Source of the DNA: Caballeronia turbans
GTDB lineage: Bacteria; Pseudomonadota; Gammaproteobacteria; Burkholderiales; Burkholderiaceae
Length of the DNA: 64,000 nucleotides
Assembly (NCBI GenBank): GCA_001544655.2
Contig: FCOD02000006.1
Span: forward strand, 124,001-188,000
Reading direction: 5' to 3'
Shown: positions 55,690 to 64,000 of the stretch, one piece after another
How positions within the stretch are numbered: position 1 is the stretch's first letter
Layout of the letters: every line of letters begins with the position of its first letter
Program-made: the position numbers and the translations under genes
Notes under the pieces: generated by a model
What the model was told of the DNA's origin: nothing
Seen by the model: the letters and a program-made list of their open reading frames with translations, nothing else
Databases searched by the model: none

Positions 55690-57645
55690 TTAGTCCTTCT
55701 TCACTTCCTTGAAGTCGGCATCGACGACATCGTCGTGATGCTGGCTCGCGCCCGCATCCGCCGAAGCGCCCGCGCCCGCGGCACCCGCCGCCGCGCTCGC
55801 CGCGCCCTGCTGCGCCTGCATGTCGGCGTACATCTTTTCGCCGAGCTTCTGCGAGGCTTGCGCCAGCGCCTCGACCTTCGCTTCGATCGTGGCCTTGTCG
55901 CTCGAACTGCTCTTCAGCGCGTCTTCGAGGTCCTTCAGCGCCGCTTCGATCTTTTCCTTTTCCGAAGCGTCGACCTTGTCGCCATACTCGGCAACGGCCT
56001 TCTTCGTGCTGTGGACCAGCGCGTCACCCTGGTTGCGGGCATCGGCCAGCTCGCGCAGCTTGTGATCTTCCTCGGCGTTGGCTTCGGCGTCCTTCACCAT
56101 CTTGTCGATTTCCGCGTCCGTCAGACCCGAGTTCGCCTTGATGGTGATCTTGTTTTCCTTGCCCGTCGCCTTGTCCTTCGCGCCCACGTGCAGAATGCCG
56201 TTCGCGTCGATGTCGAAGGTCACTTCGATCTGCGGCACGCCGCGCGGTGCGGGCGGAATGCCCTCGAGGTTGAACTCGCCGAGCAGCTTGTTGCCCACGG
56301 CCATTTCGCGCTCGCCCTGGAACACCTTGATAGTCACGGCGCCCTGGTTGTCGTCGGCCGTCGAATACACTTGTGAGTGCTTCGTCGGGATCGTCGTATT
56401 CTTGTTGATCATCTTCGTCATCACGCCGCCGAGCGTCTCGATGCCAAGCGACAGAGGCGTCACGTCGAGCAGCAGAACGTCCTTGCGGTCGCCCGACAGA
56501 ACCTGACCTTGGATCGCGGCGCCCACGGCCACCGCTTCGTCCGGGTTCACGTCACGGCGCGGGTCCTTGCCGAAGAACTCCTTGACCTTTTCCTGCACCT
56601 TCGGCATGCGCGTCATGCCGCCGACGAGAATCACGTCGTCGATGTCGCCAACCTTCACGCCCGCATCCTTGATCGCGATGCGGCACGGTTCGATCGTACG
56701 CTCGATCAGCTCTTCGACGAGCGCTTCGAGCTTCGCGCGGGTGAACTTGAGGTTCAAGTGCTTCGGACCCGACGCGTCGGCCGTGATGTAAGGCAGGTTG
56801 ATGTCGGTCTGCGCCGTCGACGACAGCTCGATCTTCGCCTTTTCAGCGGCTTCTTTCAGGCGCTGCAGCGCGAGCACGTCCTTCGACAGATCGACGCCCT
56901 GCTCTTTCTTGAACTCGCCGATGATGTAATCGATGATGCGCTGGTCGAAGTCTTCACCGCCGAGGAACGTGTCGCCGTTCGTCGACAGCACTTCGAACTG
57001 CATTTCGCCGTCCACGTCCGCAATTTCGATGATCGAGATATCGAACGTGCCGCCGCCGAGGTCGAACACCGCGATCTTGCGGTCACCCTTTTCAGCCTTG
57101 TCGAGACCGAACGCGAGCGCGGCTGCCGTCGGCTCGTTGATGATGCGCTTCACTTCCAGACCGGCGATGCGGCCCGCATCCTTCGTTGCCTGACGCTGGC
57201 TGTCGTTGAAGTACGCCGGCACCGTGATGACAGCTTCCGTGACCGGCTCGCCGAGGTAATCCTCAGCGGTCTTCTTCATCTTGCGCAGGACTTCGGCGGA
57301 AACCTGCGACGGCGCGAGGTTTTTCCCGTGCGCTTCGACCCATGCGTCGCCGTTGTCGTGCTTGACGATCTTGTAGGGCATCAGGTTGATGTCCTTCTGC
57401 ACTTCCTTCTCGTCGAAGCGGCGGCCGATCAGGCGCTTGACCGCATACAGCGTGTTCTTCGGATTGGTGACCGACTGGCGCTTGGCAGGCGCGCCGACGA
57501 GAATCTCGTTGTCATCCATGTAAGCGATGATCGACGGCGTGGTGCGCGCGCCTTCCGAGTTCTCGATGACCTTGACCTGGTTCCCTTCCATCAGCGCCAC
57601 GCACGAGTTCGTGGTGCCGAGGTCGATGCCGATGATTTTGCCCAT
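55690..57645 (-). CDS. dnaK: Chaperone DnaK (Hsp70)
   Basis: The 651-aa Hsp70 has the ATPase start [16 protein letters not shown], the phosphate loops [14 protein letters not shown]-like ([14 protein letters not shown]) and [13 protein letters not shown], and the substrate domain [16 protein letters not shown]. The Ala/Gly-rich tail ends in the acidic [13 protein letters not shown], close to the usual EEVKD-type end. It starts at ATG 57645 after AGGAGAG. A sigma-32-like promoter lies 115-143 nt upstream. DnaK works with DnaJ and GrpE encoded on either side. Confidence 0.98.
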   Translation of the reverse strand: MGKIIGIDLGTTNSCVALMEGNQVKVIENSEGARTTPSIIAYMDDNEILVGAPAKRQSVTNPKNTLYAVKRLIGRRFDEKEVQKDINLMPYKIVKHDNGDAWVEAHGKNLAPSQVSAEVLRKMKKTAEDYLGEPVTEAVITVPAYFNDSQRQATKDAGRIAGLEVKRIINEPTAAALAFGLDKAEKGDRKIAVFDLGGGTFDISIIEIADVDGEMQFEVLSTNGDTFLGGEDFDQRIIDYIIGEFKKEQGVDLSKDVLALQRLKEAAEKAKIELSSTAQTDINLPYITADASGPKHLNLKFTRAKLEALVEELIERTIEPCRIAIKDAGVKVGDIDDVILVGGMTRMPKVQEKVKEFFGKDPRRDVNPDEAVAVGAAIQGQVLSGDRKDVLLLDVTPLSLGIETLGGVMTKMINKNTTIPTKHSQVYSTADDNQGAVTIKVFQGEREMAVGNKLLGEFNLEGIPPAPRGVPQIEVTFDIDANGILHVGAKDKATGKENKITIKANSGLTDAEIDKMVKDAEANAEEDHKLRELADARNQGDALVHSTKKAVAEYGDKVDASEKEKIEAALKDLEDALKSSSSDKATIEAKVEALAQASQKLGEKMYADMQAQQGAASAAAGAAGAGASADAGASQHHDDVVDADFKEVKKD

Positions 57646-57759
57646 TTTTTATACTCTCCTAGCTTTGATCGCAGTGGCGTTGCGGCGGCGGTGTGTCGTG
57701 CCTGACGCCGGCTTTTGCCGATTTACCGGGCCGAACGCCCAAAATTCATACCTGTACGC

Positions 57760-57788
57760 AAGATAAGAGCGTCAGTTTCGATTTCAAG
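57760..57788 (-). promoter_or_regulatory. Sigma-32-like heat-shock promoter of dnaK
   Basis: On the minus strand CTTGAAA (57788-57782) is an exact heat-shock -35; 14 nt later CTTATCTT (57767-57760) is a weak match to the CCCCATnT -10. It would start dnaK about 110 nt upstream of the ATG. Confidence 0.6.
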
Positions 57789-57807
57789 ACCCTGAACGCG
57801 ATGCGGT

Positions 57808-58203
57808 CTATAACTTTTTTTGCGCGGCGCCGATCTTCTCACGGGCCGCCTTGACTGCCGTTTCGAACTGAGCGAGTCCATGCCAGCCGGTCACCCGGCC
57901 GAGCCGTTTGCCCCAATGAAAGAAGAACCAGGTCGGCACGCCGTGCAGCATGAACCGCCGGCTGAGTTCGCGATGCGCGTACACGTTGCTATGGAACCAT
58001 TTCAGGCCGAGCGAGCGGATCGCATCGGGCTTCGCGAGCATCGCTTTTTCGGCGATCTCGCAATTGAAGCAGTCGCGGCCCCAGAAGAACACCACGGCCA
58101 GCTCGTCGCCCGCCGATGCAAGACCGGCGTCGAAACCGGCTTCATCGAGCGCCTGCATGTCGAGGACCGCGAAAGCGGCCGAATCGACGAGCACGCTGGC
58201 CAT
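57808..58203 (-). CDS. Thioredoxin-fold protein with a CFNC site
   Basis: The 131-aa protein has a thioredoxin-like fold: ELAVVFFWGRDCFNCEIAEK with Cys45-Phe-Asn-Cys48 in the position of thioredoxin's CGPC, then LKWFHSNVYAHRELSRRFMLHGVPTWFFFHWGKRLGR with the cis-Pro (GVPT). It lacks a signal peptide, so it is cytosolic. It sits 16 nt after grpE and 162 nt before dnaK, so it is probably expressed from the grpE heat-shock promoter. The altered dipeptide implies a different redox potential; the substrate is unknown. Confidence 0.85.
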   Translation of the reverse strand: MASVLVDSAAFAVLDMQALDEAGFDAGLASAGDELAVVFFWGRDCFNCEIAEKAMLAKPDAIRSLGLKWFHSNVYAHRELSRRFMLHGVPTWFFFHWGKRLGRVTGWHGLAQFETAVKAAREKIGAAQKKL

Positions 58204-58219
58204 GATCGCTCCGGATGCG

Positions 58220-58810
58220 TTATTTCGGCGCGGCGACGGTCACGAGCGCCGGACGCAGCACGCGATCGGCGATCACATAGCCCTTCTGAAGCACCGTCAC
58301 GACGGTGTTCGGATCCTGCTCGGCCGGAACCATCGAAATGGCCTGATGACGATGCGGATCGAATTTCTCGCCGACAGGATTCAACGCGATGACGCGGCCT
58401 TTCTCCAAGGCGCCCGTCAGCTGACGCAGCGTCAGTTCGACACCTTCGCGAACCTTGGCGAGGTCCGAGGATTGATCCGAAAGCGCCGCTTCGAGACTGT
58501 CAAGCACGGGCAACAAGTTTTCCGCGAAATTTTCGATGGCAAATTTATGCGCCTTCGCGACATCTTCCTGGCTGCGGCGGCGCACGTTTTCCGTCTCGGC
58601 CTTGGCGCGCAGGAAATCTTCCTTCAGCGCCGCGATGGTCGCCTGCGCCTCGGCCAACGCCGCCTCGGCCTCGTTCGGCGCCGTTTGCGGCGCGGCGGCC
58701 GCGTCTGCCGGGGCGGCCTGAGCCGTGCTGGTCGTGTCTGCGGCCTGGCGCGCGTTATCGTCGGCGGGCGTGGGGTTCTGGCTCGCTGAATTTTCTTGCG
58801 TGTTTTCCAT
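58220..58810 (-). CDS. grpE: Nucleotide exchange factor GrpE
   Basis: The 196-aa DnaK exchange factor begins at ATG 58810 with a disordered Ala/Pro/Gln-rich N-terminus (~1-60), then a long coiled coil ([33 protein letters not shown]) and the GrpE beta-wing domain ([43 protein letters not shown]). It is preceded by an excellent sigma-32 promoter at 58897-58924 and followed by the thioredoxin-like gene and dnaK. Confidence 0.97.
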   Translation of the reverse strand: MENTQENSASQNPTPADDNARQAADTTSTAQAAPADAAAAPQTAPNEAEAALAEAQATIAALKEDFLRAKAETENVRRRSQEDVAKAHKFAIENFAENLLPVLDSLEAALSDQSSDLAKVREGVELTLRQLTGALEKGRVIALNPVGEKFDPHRHQAISMVPAEQDPNTVVTVLQKGYVIADRVLRPALVTVAAPK

Positions 58811-59168
58811 GTCGCTCAATATGAATTGCTGTTGAGTTGAATCGGCTGCGAAAGCGGCGAACAGAGTTGAGATCGCGTCTTTCGCACTAGCGCCGGAAAT
58901 TGGGGCGTCGAACGCATTTTCAAGCTTTAAAGGCGAATTTTTGCGACTAGTTTCCGGCCCTCGATGGCACGAAATGGCCTGTAACCCACGCTTCGCCGCA
59001 CCGCGCAATTTAGAGATTGAGGGAAAGCCCTGACTGGCCTACACTTCAACGAAGCACTGCAGACGCACGTTTACCCTAATCCTACGTATTGCTACAAACC
59101 GCTTTCAGCCCTTGCCCGTTTCCTGAACCGGCCGCTTTTTGACCGGGCAACCCGTTCTGCGGGGTACC
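58811..59168. other. Divergent gap with the grpE heat-shock promoter
   Basis: These 358 nt contain the grpE sigma-32 promoter at 58897-58924. The remaining part (58925-59168) shows no gene, repeat or terminator that I can support. Confidence 0.5.
58897..58924 (-). promoter_or_regulatory. Sigma-32 heat-shock promoter of grpE
   Basis: On the minus strand CTTGAAA (58924-58918), a 12-nt spacer and CCCCAATTT (58905-58897) match the sigma-32 consensus closely. The transcript would start about 80 nt upstream of grpE. Confidence 0.8.
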
Positions 59169-59330
59169 ATGAAACTGACCTTTGCTATTGCGGTGGTCGC
59201 CCTGGTACTCGTCGCGGGAACGACCACCATTTGCATGTCCGGCGTCGTGACCGACCGTAACACCGAGTACGGCGGCGTTCACGCGACCATCGAAAGCTAC
59301 TTCAATCCGAACGAGAAAATTTGTCGATGA
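59169..59330 (+). CDS. Small membrane or exported protein, 53 aa
   Basis: ATG 59169 follows GGGGT and opens MKLTFAIAVVALVLVAGTTT, a signal-like or single membrane segment, then a short soluble tail with two Cys (TICMSG and KICR at the end). It overlaps the 3' end of the opposing hslR gene by 29 nt. I do not recognise a family; size and hydrophobic start are the only evidence that it is real. Confidence 0.5.
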   Translation: MKLTFAIAVVALVLVAGTTTICMSGVVTDRNTEYGGVHATIESYFNPNEKICR

Positions 59331-59709
59331 TCCGCCGGTCTCGTTTGGTTGGCCTGCCCTGCATGCCGGCTGCGGGTTCGCGGAACGTCTTGCGACGCTC
59401 GGCCTCGGCCATGCGCTTCGCCCGGCCGTCCTCGGTCTCGGCGTAGAGCATTCGCGCGACCGTCGCCGGGCCGCGCACGTCGCACAACCCGAGTACTTCG
59501 ACCTGCCAGACGAGCCCCTCGATGTCGATCTCGACGATATCGCCGACGCGCACATCCTTCGACGGCTTTACATTCGCCCCGCCGACCTTCACGCGGCCCT
59601 TCTCCACCGCATCGCTCGCAAGCGAACGCGTTTTGTAGAAACGCGCCGCCCAAAGCCACTTATCGATGCGCAAACGCGCGCCAGGTTCCGTCGAAATTTT
59701 GTGATTCAT
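59302..59709 (-). CDS. hslR: S4-domain heat-shock protein Hsp15 (HslR)
   Basis: The 135-aa protein has an N-terminal S4 RNA-binding domain (RLRIDKWLWAARFYKTRSLASDAVEKGRVKVGG, then KPSKDVRVGD) and a basic C-terminal extension (RKTFREPAAG; GRPTKRDRRIIDKF), as in E. coli Hsp15. Hsp15 binds 50S subunits carrying stalled peptidyl-tRNA and returns them to use. The first residues precede DKWLWAARFYKTR, the strongest identifier. It lies 24 nt after hemH on the minus strand and in the same heat-shock region as grpE and dnaK. Confidence 0.94.
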   Translation of the reverse strand: MNHKISTEPGARLRIDKWLWAARFYKTRSLASDAVEKGRVKVGGANVKPSKDVRVGDIVEIDIEGLVWQVEVLGLCDVRGPATVARMLYAETEDGRAKRMAEAERRKTFREPAAGMQGRPTKRDRRIIDKFSRSD

Positions 59710-59733
59710 CGGTGAATGCTTGAAAAGCCTTGT

Positions 59734-60801
59734 TCAGGCCACCGCGGTGAGCGGCTGCACGGACTGTACGGGCCATCCCTGCAGATGCTGCGCGGCAATC
59801 TCGCCGAGCGCCTTGATCCACGCGGAAGCCGAGTTCAGACAGGGAATCCGGTGGAAATGCCTGCCGCCAGCCTTCAGGAATTCGTCACGCACCTCGATGC
59901 CGATTTCCTCGATCGTTTCGAGGCAATCCGCCGTGAAGCCGGGACAGAACACGTCCACGCGCGCGACGCCGCCTGCGCCGAGCTCCATGACCGTCGGCGC
60001 AGTGTACGGCTGAAGCCACTCCGCGCGGCCGAAGCGCGACTGGAACGTCACGCGACACTCCACCGGCGTGAGCCCAAGTGCGGACGCGAGCAGCGAGCCG
60101 GTCAACTGGCATTGGTCGTGATACGGATCGCCGAGATCCATCGTGCGCTTCGGCACGCCGTGGAAGCTCAGGACGAGCTTGTCGCCCGCGGCGAAATCCG
60201 GCTGGCCGTGATGCCGCCAGTAGTCGCGCACCTGCTCCGCAAGCGCGGCGATGTATGCCGAATGATCCGCGTAGTGGCGGATCGTGCGGATTTCCGGCTG
60301 ATTGCGCACGCGCTTGAGCGCGGTAAATGCATCGTCGAACGCGGTGGCTGTCGTGGACGATGAGTATTGCGGATACATCGGCAAGAGAAGGATGCGATCG
60401 GCGCCTTCGAGCTTCAGCTGATTCAGCATTGCGCCGATGCCGGGCGAACCGTAGCGCATCGCATAGTCGACGATCACGTGATAGTCGTTCGCCGCGAACA
60501 GCCGCCGCAGGCCCTCGACCTGCTTTTCCGTATGAACGCGCAGCGGCGAGCCTTCGGGCATCCATACTTGAGCGTATTTCTTCGCCGACGCGCGTCCGCG
60601 AAACGGCAGGATCAGCCCGCGCAGAATGACCTGCCACACGATCGAGGGTATTTCGACGACGCGCGGATCGGAAAGGAATTGCGCCAGATACTTGCGCACC
60701 GCCCGCGGCGTGGGCGCGTCCGGGGTGCCGAGATTGATCAGCAGCACCGCGACGCGATGGGAAGCGCTGGGCTGCGAGGGCAACTCGAGGTCGAAACGCA
60801 T
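59734..60801 (-). CDS. hemH: Ferrochelatase HemH
   Basis: The 355-aa enzyme inserts ferrous iron into protoporphyrin IX. The N-terminus [64 protein letters not shown] and the catalytic-His region [19 protein letters not shown] are visible, followed by [19 protein letters not shown] and [17 protein letters not shown]. It is a soluble or peripheral protein. It lies 120 nt after hrcA and 24 nt before hslR, probably in one unit. Confidence 0.97.
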   Translation of the reverse strand: MRFDLELPSQPSASHRVAVLLINLGTPDAPTPRAVRKYLAQFLSDPRVVEIPSIVWQVILRGLILPFRGRASAKKYAQVWMPEGSPLRVHTEKQVEGLRRLFAANDYHVIVDYAMRYGSPGIGAMLNQLKLEGADRILLLPMYPQYSSSTTATAFDDAFTALKRVRNQPEIRTIRHYADHSAYIAALAEQVRDYWRHHGQPDFAAGDKLVLSFHGVPKRTMDLGDPYHDQCQLTGSLLASALGLTPVECRVTFQSRFGRAEWLQPYTAPTVMELGAGGVARVDVFCPGFTADCLETIEEIGIEVRDEFLKAGGRHFHRIPCLNSASAWIKALGEIAAQHLQGWPVQSVQPLTAVA

Positions 60802-60921
60802 AGGGCAAGCGGGCCGGAAGGGACGTCGAAAAGGTGAAGACCATTATAGCGGCGGGTCCACGAGCGCATCATTGGCCGAACGGCCTAGTGGCGCAGCCTT
60901 GCGTGCCGCGCCAAGATGGCG

Positions 60922-61938
60922 CTACTGGTGGCTGAGCGACATCGAGAGCAGGCGCGCGGTGATGTCCACGATCGGAATCACGCGGTTGTAGGCCATGCGT
61001 GTCGGGCCGATCACGCCGAGCGTGCCGACGATCTTCCCGTTGACCTCGTACGGCGCCGTCACGACGCTCATTTCCTCGATCGGCACGAGATTCGACTCGC
61101 CGCCGATGAAAATCTGCACGCCTTGCGCGTGGCTCGAAACATCCAGCAATTGCAGGAGGCTCGTCTTTTGGTCGAACAAATCGAAAAGCTTGCGCAGCCG
61201 CGCCATGTCGGACGAAAGGTCCGCCACTTCGAGCAGGTTGCGCTCGCCGGAAATGAGCACGGTGTCCGTGGGATCCGTCTCGGCGGTGCTCGCGACCACG
61301 GCCGCCTGCATGAGCGCGGTCATGTCGCCGCGCAACTGATCGATTTCCTCGCGCAGGCGCCGGCGCACTTCGTCGAAGGACAGGCCCGCGAAATGCGCGT
61401 TGATGTAATTGGAGGCTTCGACGAGCTGCGACGGCGAGTAGTCGCGCTGCGTCGCCATCATGCGGTTCTGGACATCGCCCTCGGGCGTCACGATGATGAG
61501 CAGAATACGCTTGTCGGACAGCCGCATGAACTCGATCTGCTTGAACATGTGGCTGCGGCGCGGCGTGAGCACGACGCCCGCGAACGACGACAGATTGGAC
61601 AGCACGCTCGCCGCCGCGGCGACGATTTTCTGCGGCTCCTCGCCCTGCAGCCGGGTCTTGACCGCGGTGGTCATGGCTTCGTCTTGCGGCGCTTCTACAG
61701 TCAGCATCGTATCGACGAAGAGCCGGTAGCCGCGCGGCGTGGGAATACGTCCCGCCGACGTATGCGGGCTCGCGACGAGGCCGAGCTCCTCGAGATCCGA
61801 CATCACGTTGCGGATCGTCGCGGGACTCAGTTCGAGACCGGAATGGCGTGATAGCGTGCGCGAACCGACCGGCTGACCTTCGGCGATATAGCGCTCGATC
61901 AACGTCTTGAGGAGGGTTTGTGCACGTGGGTCTAGCAT
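60922..61938 (-). CDS. hrcA: Heat-inducible transcription repressor HrcA
   Basis: The 338-aa repressor has an N-terminal winged helix ([45 protein letters not shown]) followed by GAF-like and dimerisation domains ([41 protein letters not shown] at the end). HrcA represses CIRCE-carrying genes, mainly groESL. I see no CIRCE inverted repeat near any gene here, so its targets lie elsewhere. The ATG is immediately preceded by TTCCCC and a TAAAAT hexamer, with no ribosome site. Confidence 0.96.
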   Translation of the reverse strand: MLDPRAQTLLKTLIERYIAEGQPVGSRTLSRHSGLELSPATIRNVMSDLEELGLVASPHTSAGRIPTPRGYRLFVDTMLTVEAPQDEAMTTAVKTRLQGEEPQKIVAAAASVLSNLSSFAGVVLTPRRSHMFKQIEFMRLSDKRILLIIVTPEGDVQNRMMATQRDYSPSQLVEASNYINAHFAGLSFDEVRRRLREEIDQLRGDMTALMQAAVVASTAETDPTDTVLISGERNLLEVADLSSDMARLRKLFDLFDQKTSLLQLLDVSSHAQGVQIFIGGESNLVPIEEMSVVTAPYEVNGKIVGTLGVIGPTRMAYNRVIPIVDITARLLSMSLSHQ

Positions 61939-61944
61939 GGGGAA

Positions 61945-61950
61945 ATTTTA
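61945..61950 (-). promoter_or_regulatory. -10 element placed for a leaderless hrcA mRNA
   Basis: On the minus strand TAAAAT (61950-61945) ends 6 nt before the hrcA ATG, so transcription 7 nt downstream of the hexamer would begin at the A of ATG. No ribosome site is present. Confidence 0.45.
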
Positions 61951-62111
61951 GCTCAACGAGTCGGGGGGCGGCGAGCCGCGCCGCGTGCGCTGCGTTCAAC
62001 GTCCGCTCCATTCTAGCGAGAAACGACGGGCGTGCCGCGCAACGTCGCGCGGTCCCGTCGCAACACGACCGTCCAACCTCGCCCACGGTTCTTTTCGATC
62101 TCTGACTATGG

Positions 62112-62117
62112 TGTAAT
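62112..62117 (+). promoter_or_regulatory. -10-like element directly upstream of nadK
   Basis: TGTAAT ends 6 nt before the nadK ATG at 62124, the same spacing as at mutL and hrcA. The G at the second position makes it a weaker -10. No ribosome site lies between. Confidence 0.35.
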
Positions 62118-62123
62118 GCCGGC

Positions 62124-63020
62124 ATGGAAATTGGCCAATTCAAGACCGTCGCCCTCGTGGGGCGCACCAACACGCCAGGCATCGAGGCGCCGCTGAGATC
62201 GCTCGCCGGTCTTCTTGCGCAGCAAGGCTTCGAGGTCGTGTTCGAGGCGGGCACCGCGAAAGACGTCGGTGTGACGGAGTTTCCCGCGCTGTCCATCGCG
62301 GAGATGGGTGCGCGCGCGGACGTCGCAATCGTGCTCGGCGGCGACGGCACCATGCTCGGCATCGGCCGACAGCTCGCACCCTACAAGACGCCGCTCATCG
62401 GCGTGAATCACGGGCGGCTCGGCTTCATCACGGACATTCCGCTCAAGGCGATGCAGGAAATCGTCCCGCAACTGCTCGCCGGCCAGTTCGAGCGCGAGGA
62501 GCGCAGCCTGCTCGAAGCGCGCATCGTGCGCGACGACAAGCCGATCTATCACGCACTCGCGTTCAACGACGTCGTGGTGAATCGCAGCGGCTTTTCCGGC
62601 ATGGCGGAGCTGCGCGTGTCGGTGGACGGCCACTTCATGTACAACCAGCGCTCGGACGGCCTGATCGTCGCGACGCCGACGGGCTCGACCGCTTACGCGC
62701 TGTCGTCGGCGGGGCCGATTCTTCATCCTCAGTTGCAAGGCTTTGTGCTCGTGCCGATCGCGCCGCATTCGCTGTCGAACCGTCCGATCGTGCTGCCTGA
62801 CGATTCGAAGGTGACCATCCAGATCATCGGCGGACGGGACGTCAACGTGAATTTCGACATGCAGTCCTTCACCGCCGTCGAATTGAACGACGCGATCGAA
62901 GTGCGGCGCTCGAAGCACACGGTGCCGGTGCTGCATCCGGTCGGCTACAGCACTTACGCGACGCTGCGCAAGAAGCTGCACTGGAACGAGCATCCGTCGC
63001 AGGACGCCTCTTCGCTCTGA
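62124..63020 (+). CDS. nadK: NAD kinase NadK
   Basis: The 298-aa enzyme phosphorylates NAD to NADP. Motifs: [17 protein letters not shown] (GGDGT at ~72-76), [14 protein letters not shown], the NE/D region [13 protein letters not shown] and [25 protein letters not shown]. The length is typical of proteobacterial NadK. It is divergent from hrcA across 185 nt and is followed 35 nt later by recN, the common nadK-recN order. Confidence 0.97.
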   Translation: MEIGQFKTVALVGRTNTPGIEAPLRSLAGLLAQQGFEVVFEAGTAKDVGVTEFPALSIAEMGARADVAIVLGGDGTMLGIGRQLAPYKTPLIGVNHGRLGFITDIPLKAMQEIVPQLLAGQFEREERSLLEARIVRDDKPIYHALAFNDVVVNRSGFSGMAELRVSVDGHFMYNQRSDGLIVATPTGSTAYALSSAGPILHPQLQGFVLVPIAPHSLSNRPIVLPDDSKVTIQIIGGRDVNVNFDMQSFTAVELNDAIEVRRSKHTVPVLHPVGYSTYATLRKKLHWNEHPSQDASSL

Positions 63021-63055
63021 ACTAACTTCTCGTCTTCCCCTTTCCCGAAGCGTCC

Positions 63056-64000
63056 ATGCTCCGTCATCTTTCCATTCGAGATTTCGTCATCGTCGCCACG
63101 CTGGATATCGATTTCGATCCAGGTTTCACGGTCTTTTCGGGAGAAACCGGCGCGGGCAAGTCGATCCTGATCGACGCCCTCGCGCTCACGCTCGGCGCCC
63201 GCGGCGACGCGAGTGTCGTGCGCACGGGCCAGGCGCGCGCCGATATCACCGCGGAGTTCGGCACCCATCCTTTGGTGACGCGCTGGCTGGACGAGCACGC
63301 GTTGGCGCAAGACAGCGACTCGGTCATGCTGCGCCGGGTGATCGATTCGGGCGGCCGCTCCCGCGCATTCATTAACGGCACGCCCGCGACGCTCGCGCAG
63401 CTTCGCGAAGTGGGTGAAATGCTCGTCGACATCCACGGGCAGCACGCGCATCAGTTGCTGATGCGTCCCGACGCGCAGCGCGAACTCTTCGACACGCACG
63501 CGCAGTTGCTCGACACCGCCGGCGCGGTGAGTCGCGCGTGGCGGGCCATGCGCGACGCGCAGCAGGCCGTCGAGGCCGCGCAAAGCCGCGACCGCGAGCT
63601 GCAACTGGAGCGCGAACGCCTCGCGTGGCAACTGAGCGAATTCGACAAACTCGCGCCGCAACCGGGCGAATGGGAAGAAGTGAGCGCGGAGCATCATCGG
63701 CTGTCGCATTCGGCGAGTCTCATCGACGGCGTGCAGGGCGCGCTCGGCGCGCTTTCGGAGTCCGACGAGGCCATGATCTCGCAGCTCGGCACGATCATCT
63801 CGAAGGTGCGCGGCCTCGCCGATATCGATCCCGCGCTTAATGACGTGCTCGCGTCGCTCGAACCGGCGGAGATCCAGTTGCAGGAGGCGTCGTATTCGCT
63901 GTCGCATTACGCGCAGCGGCTCGAACTCGATCCCGACCGGCTCGCGCAAGTCGAAAGGCGCATGGATCAACTTCACTCGACGGCACGCAAGTTCCGCCTT
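63056..64000 (+). CDS. recN: DNA repair protein RecN, 3' end outside the window
   Basis: The frame runs from ATG 63056 to the window edge without a stop (315 codons present). The N-terminus MLRHLSIRDFVIVATLDIDF and Walker A GETGAGKSILIDALALTLG (P-loop at residues 29-36) are those of the SMC-like RecN, followed by DIHGQHAHQLLM and a long heptad-rich coiled coil (from ~160, with ERERLAWQLSEFDKL). RecN holds DNA ends during double-strand break repair. The Walker B half lies beyond the window. Confidence 0.95.
   Translation, partial: MLRHLSIRDFVIVATLDIDFDPGFTVFSGETGAGKSILIDALALTLGARGDASVVRTGQARADITAEFGTHPLVTRWLDEHALAQDSDSVMLRRVIDSGGRSRAFINGTPATLAQLREVGEMLVDIHGQHAHQLLMRPDAQRELFDTHAQLLDTAGAVSRAWRAMRDAQQAVEAAQSRDRELQLERERLAWQLSEFDKLAPQPGEWEEVSAEHHRLSHSASLIDGVQGALGALSESDEAMISQLGTIISKVRGLADIDPALNDVLASLEPAEIQLQEASYSLSHYAQRLELDPDRLAQVERRMDQLHSTARKFRL

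Noticed and set aside
54317-62000. CIRCE-type inverted repeat (TTAGCACTC ... GAGTGCTAA)
   Set aside because: Looked for near dnaJ, dnaK, grpE and hrcA; nothing resembling both halves was seen.

Overview
The window is 64 kb of GC-rich (roughly 62-65% by eye) bacterial chromosome with dense, ordinary gene packing. Gene content and order (mutL-miaA, pcnB-folK-deoxynucleoside kinase-panB, miaB-phoH-ybeY-corC-lnt, glyQS-gmhB-plsC, dnaJ-dnaK-grpE with hemH, hrcA, nadK and recN close by) and the protein sequences fit a beta-proteobacterium of the Burkholderiaceae, most likely the Burkholderia/Paraburkholderia/Caballeronia group. That placement is inference; no 16S rRNA, tRNA, CRISPR array, prophage or intact insertion sequence was recognised.

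Layout. 1-5.5 kb: end of a glycine-zipper protein, a small unrecognised protein, an isochorismatase-family hydrolase, a minus-strand set of an NlpD-like LysM/LytM lipoprotein, a BamE-like lipoprotein and a double zinc-ribbon protein, then a YeaQ-type membrane protein and a DedA protein. 5.7-16 kb: mutL-miaA, an AT-richer island with a perfect palindrome, purM, and a plus-strand run hda, HAD phosphatase, pcnB, folK, deoxynucleoside kinase, panB. 16-24 kb: CopD-like protein, two multi-haem c-type cytochromes without a dehydrogenase, a TrhA-like membrane protein, an RhlE-type RNA helicase, a PNPOx-like protein and a ferritin-like di-iron protein. 24-34.6 kb: MFS permease with a gamma-glutamyltransferase-like enzyme, small proteins, glpK, an FMN riboswitch with ribB, a HAD phosphatase, and an MFS-VOC pair divergent from a LysR regulator. 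34.6-47.4 kb: a long housekeeping stretch (miaB, phoH-like, ybeY, ChaC-like, corC, lnt, glyQ, glyS, gmhB, plsC, metallopeptidase-like protein, gloA). 47.5-54.3 kb: EamA exporter, a DedA-rhodanese fusion divergent from a persulfide-dioxygenase-like metallo-hydrolase, a GntR regulator divergent from galactonate dehydratase, and a fused PabB-PabC. 54.3-64 kb: the heat-shock region dnaJ, dnaK, a thioredoxin-like gene, grpE, hslR, hemH, hrcA, then nadK and the start of recN.

Working together: the last region is a proteostasis cluster with sigma-32-like promoters in front of grpE and dnaK. The miaB-to-lnt run combines tRNA modification, rRNA/ribosome maturation and envelope lipoprotein acylation. 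The galactonate dehydratase/GntR and VOC-MFS/LysR loci are small regulator-controlled catabolic or efflux units. The divergent DedA-rhodanese/persulfide dioxygenase pair suggests sulfane-sulfur handling.

The most notable non-textbook signals are: an AT-richer orphan segment between miaA and purM; -10-like hexamers ending exactly 6 nt before the ATG of mutL, hrcA and nadK, suggesting leaderless mRNAs; several perfect hairpins abutting or containing start codons (corC, a HAD gene, a PNPOx-like gene); and a GntR gene whose only good Shine-Dalgarno sequence precedes an ATT codon. I did not find clear evidence of a wholly new multi-gene system.
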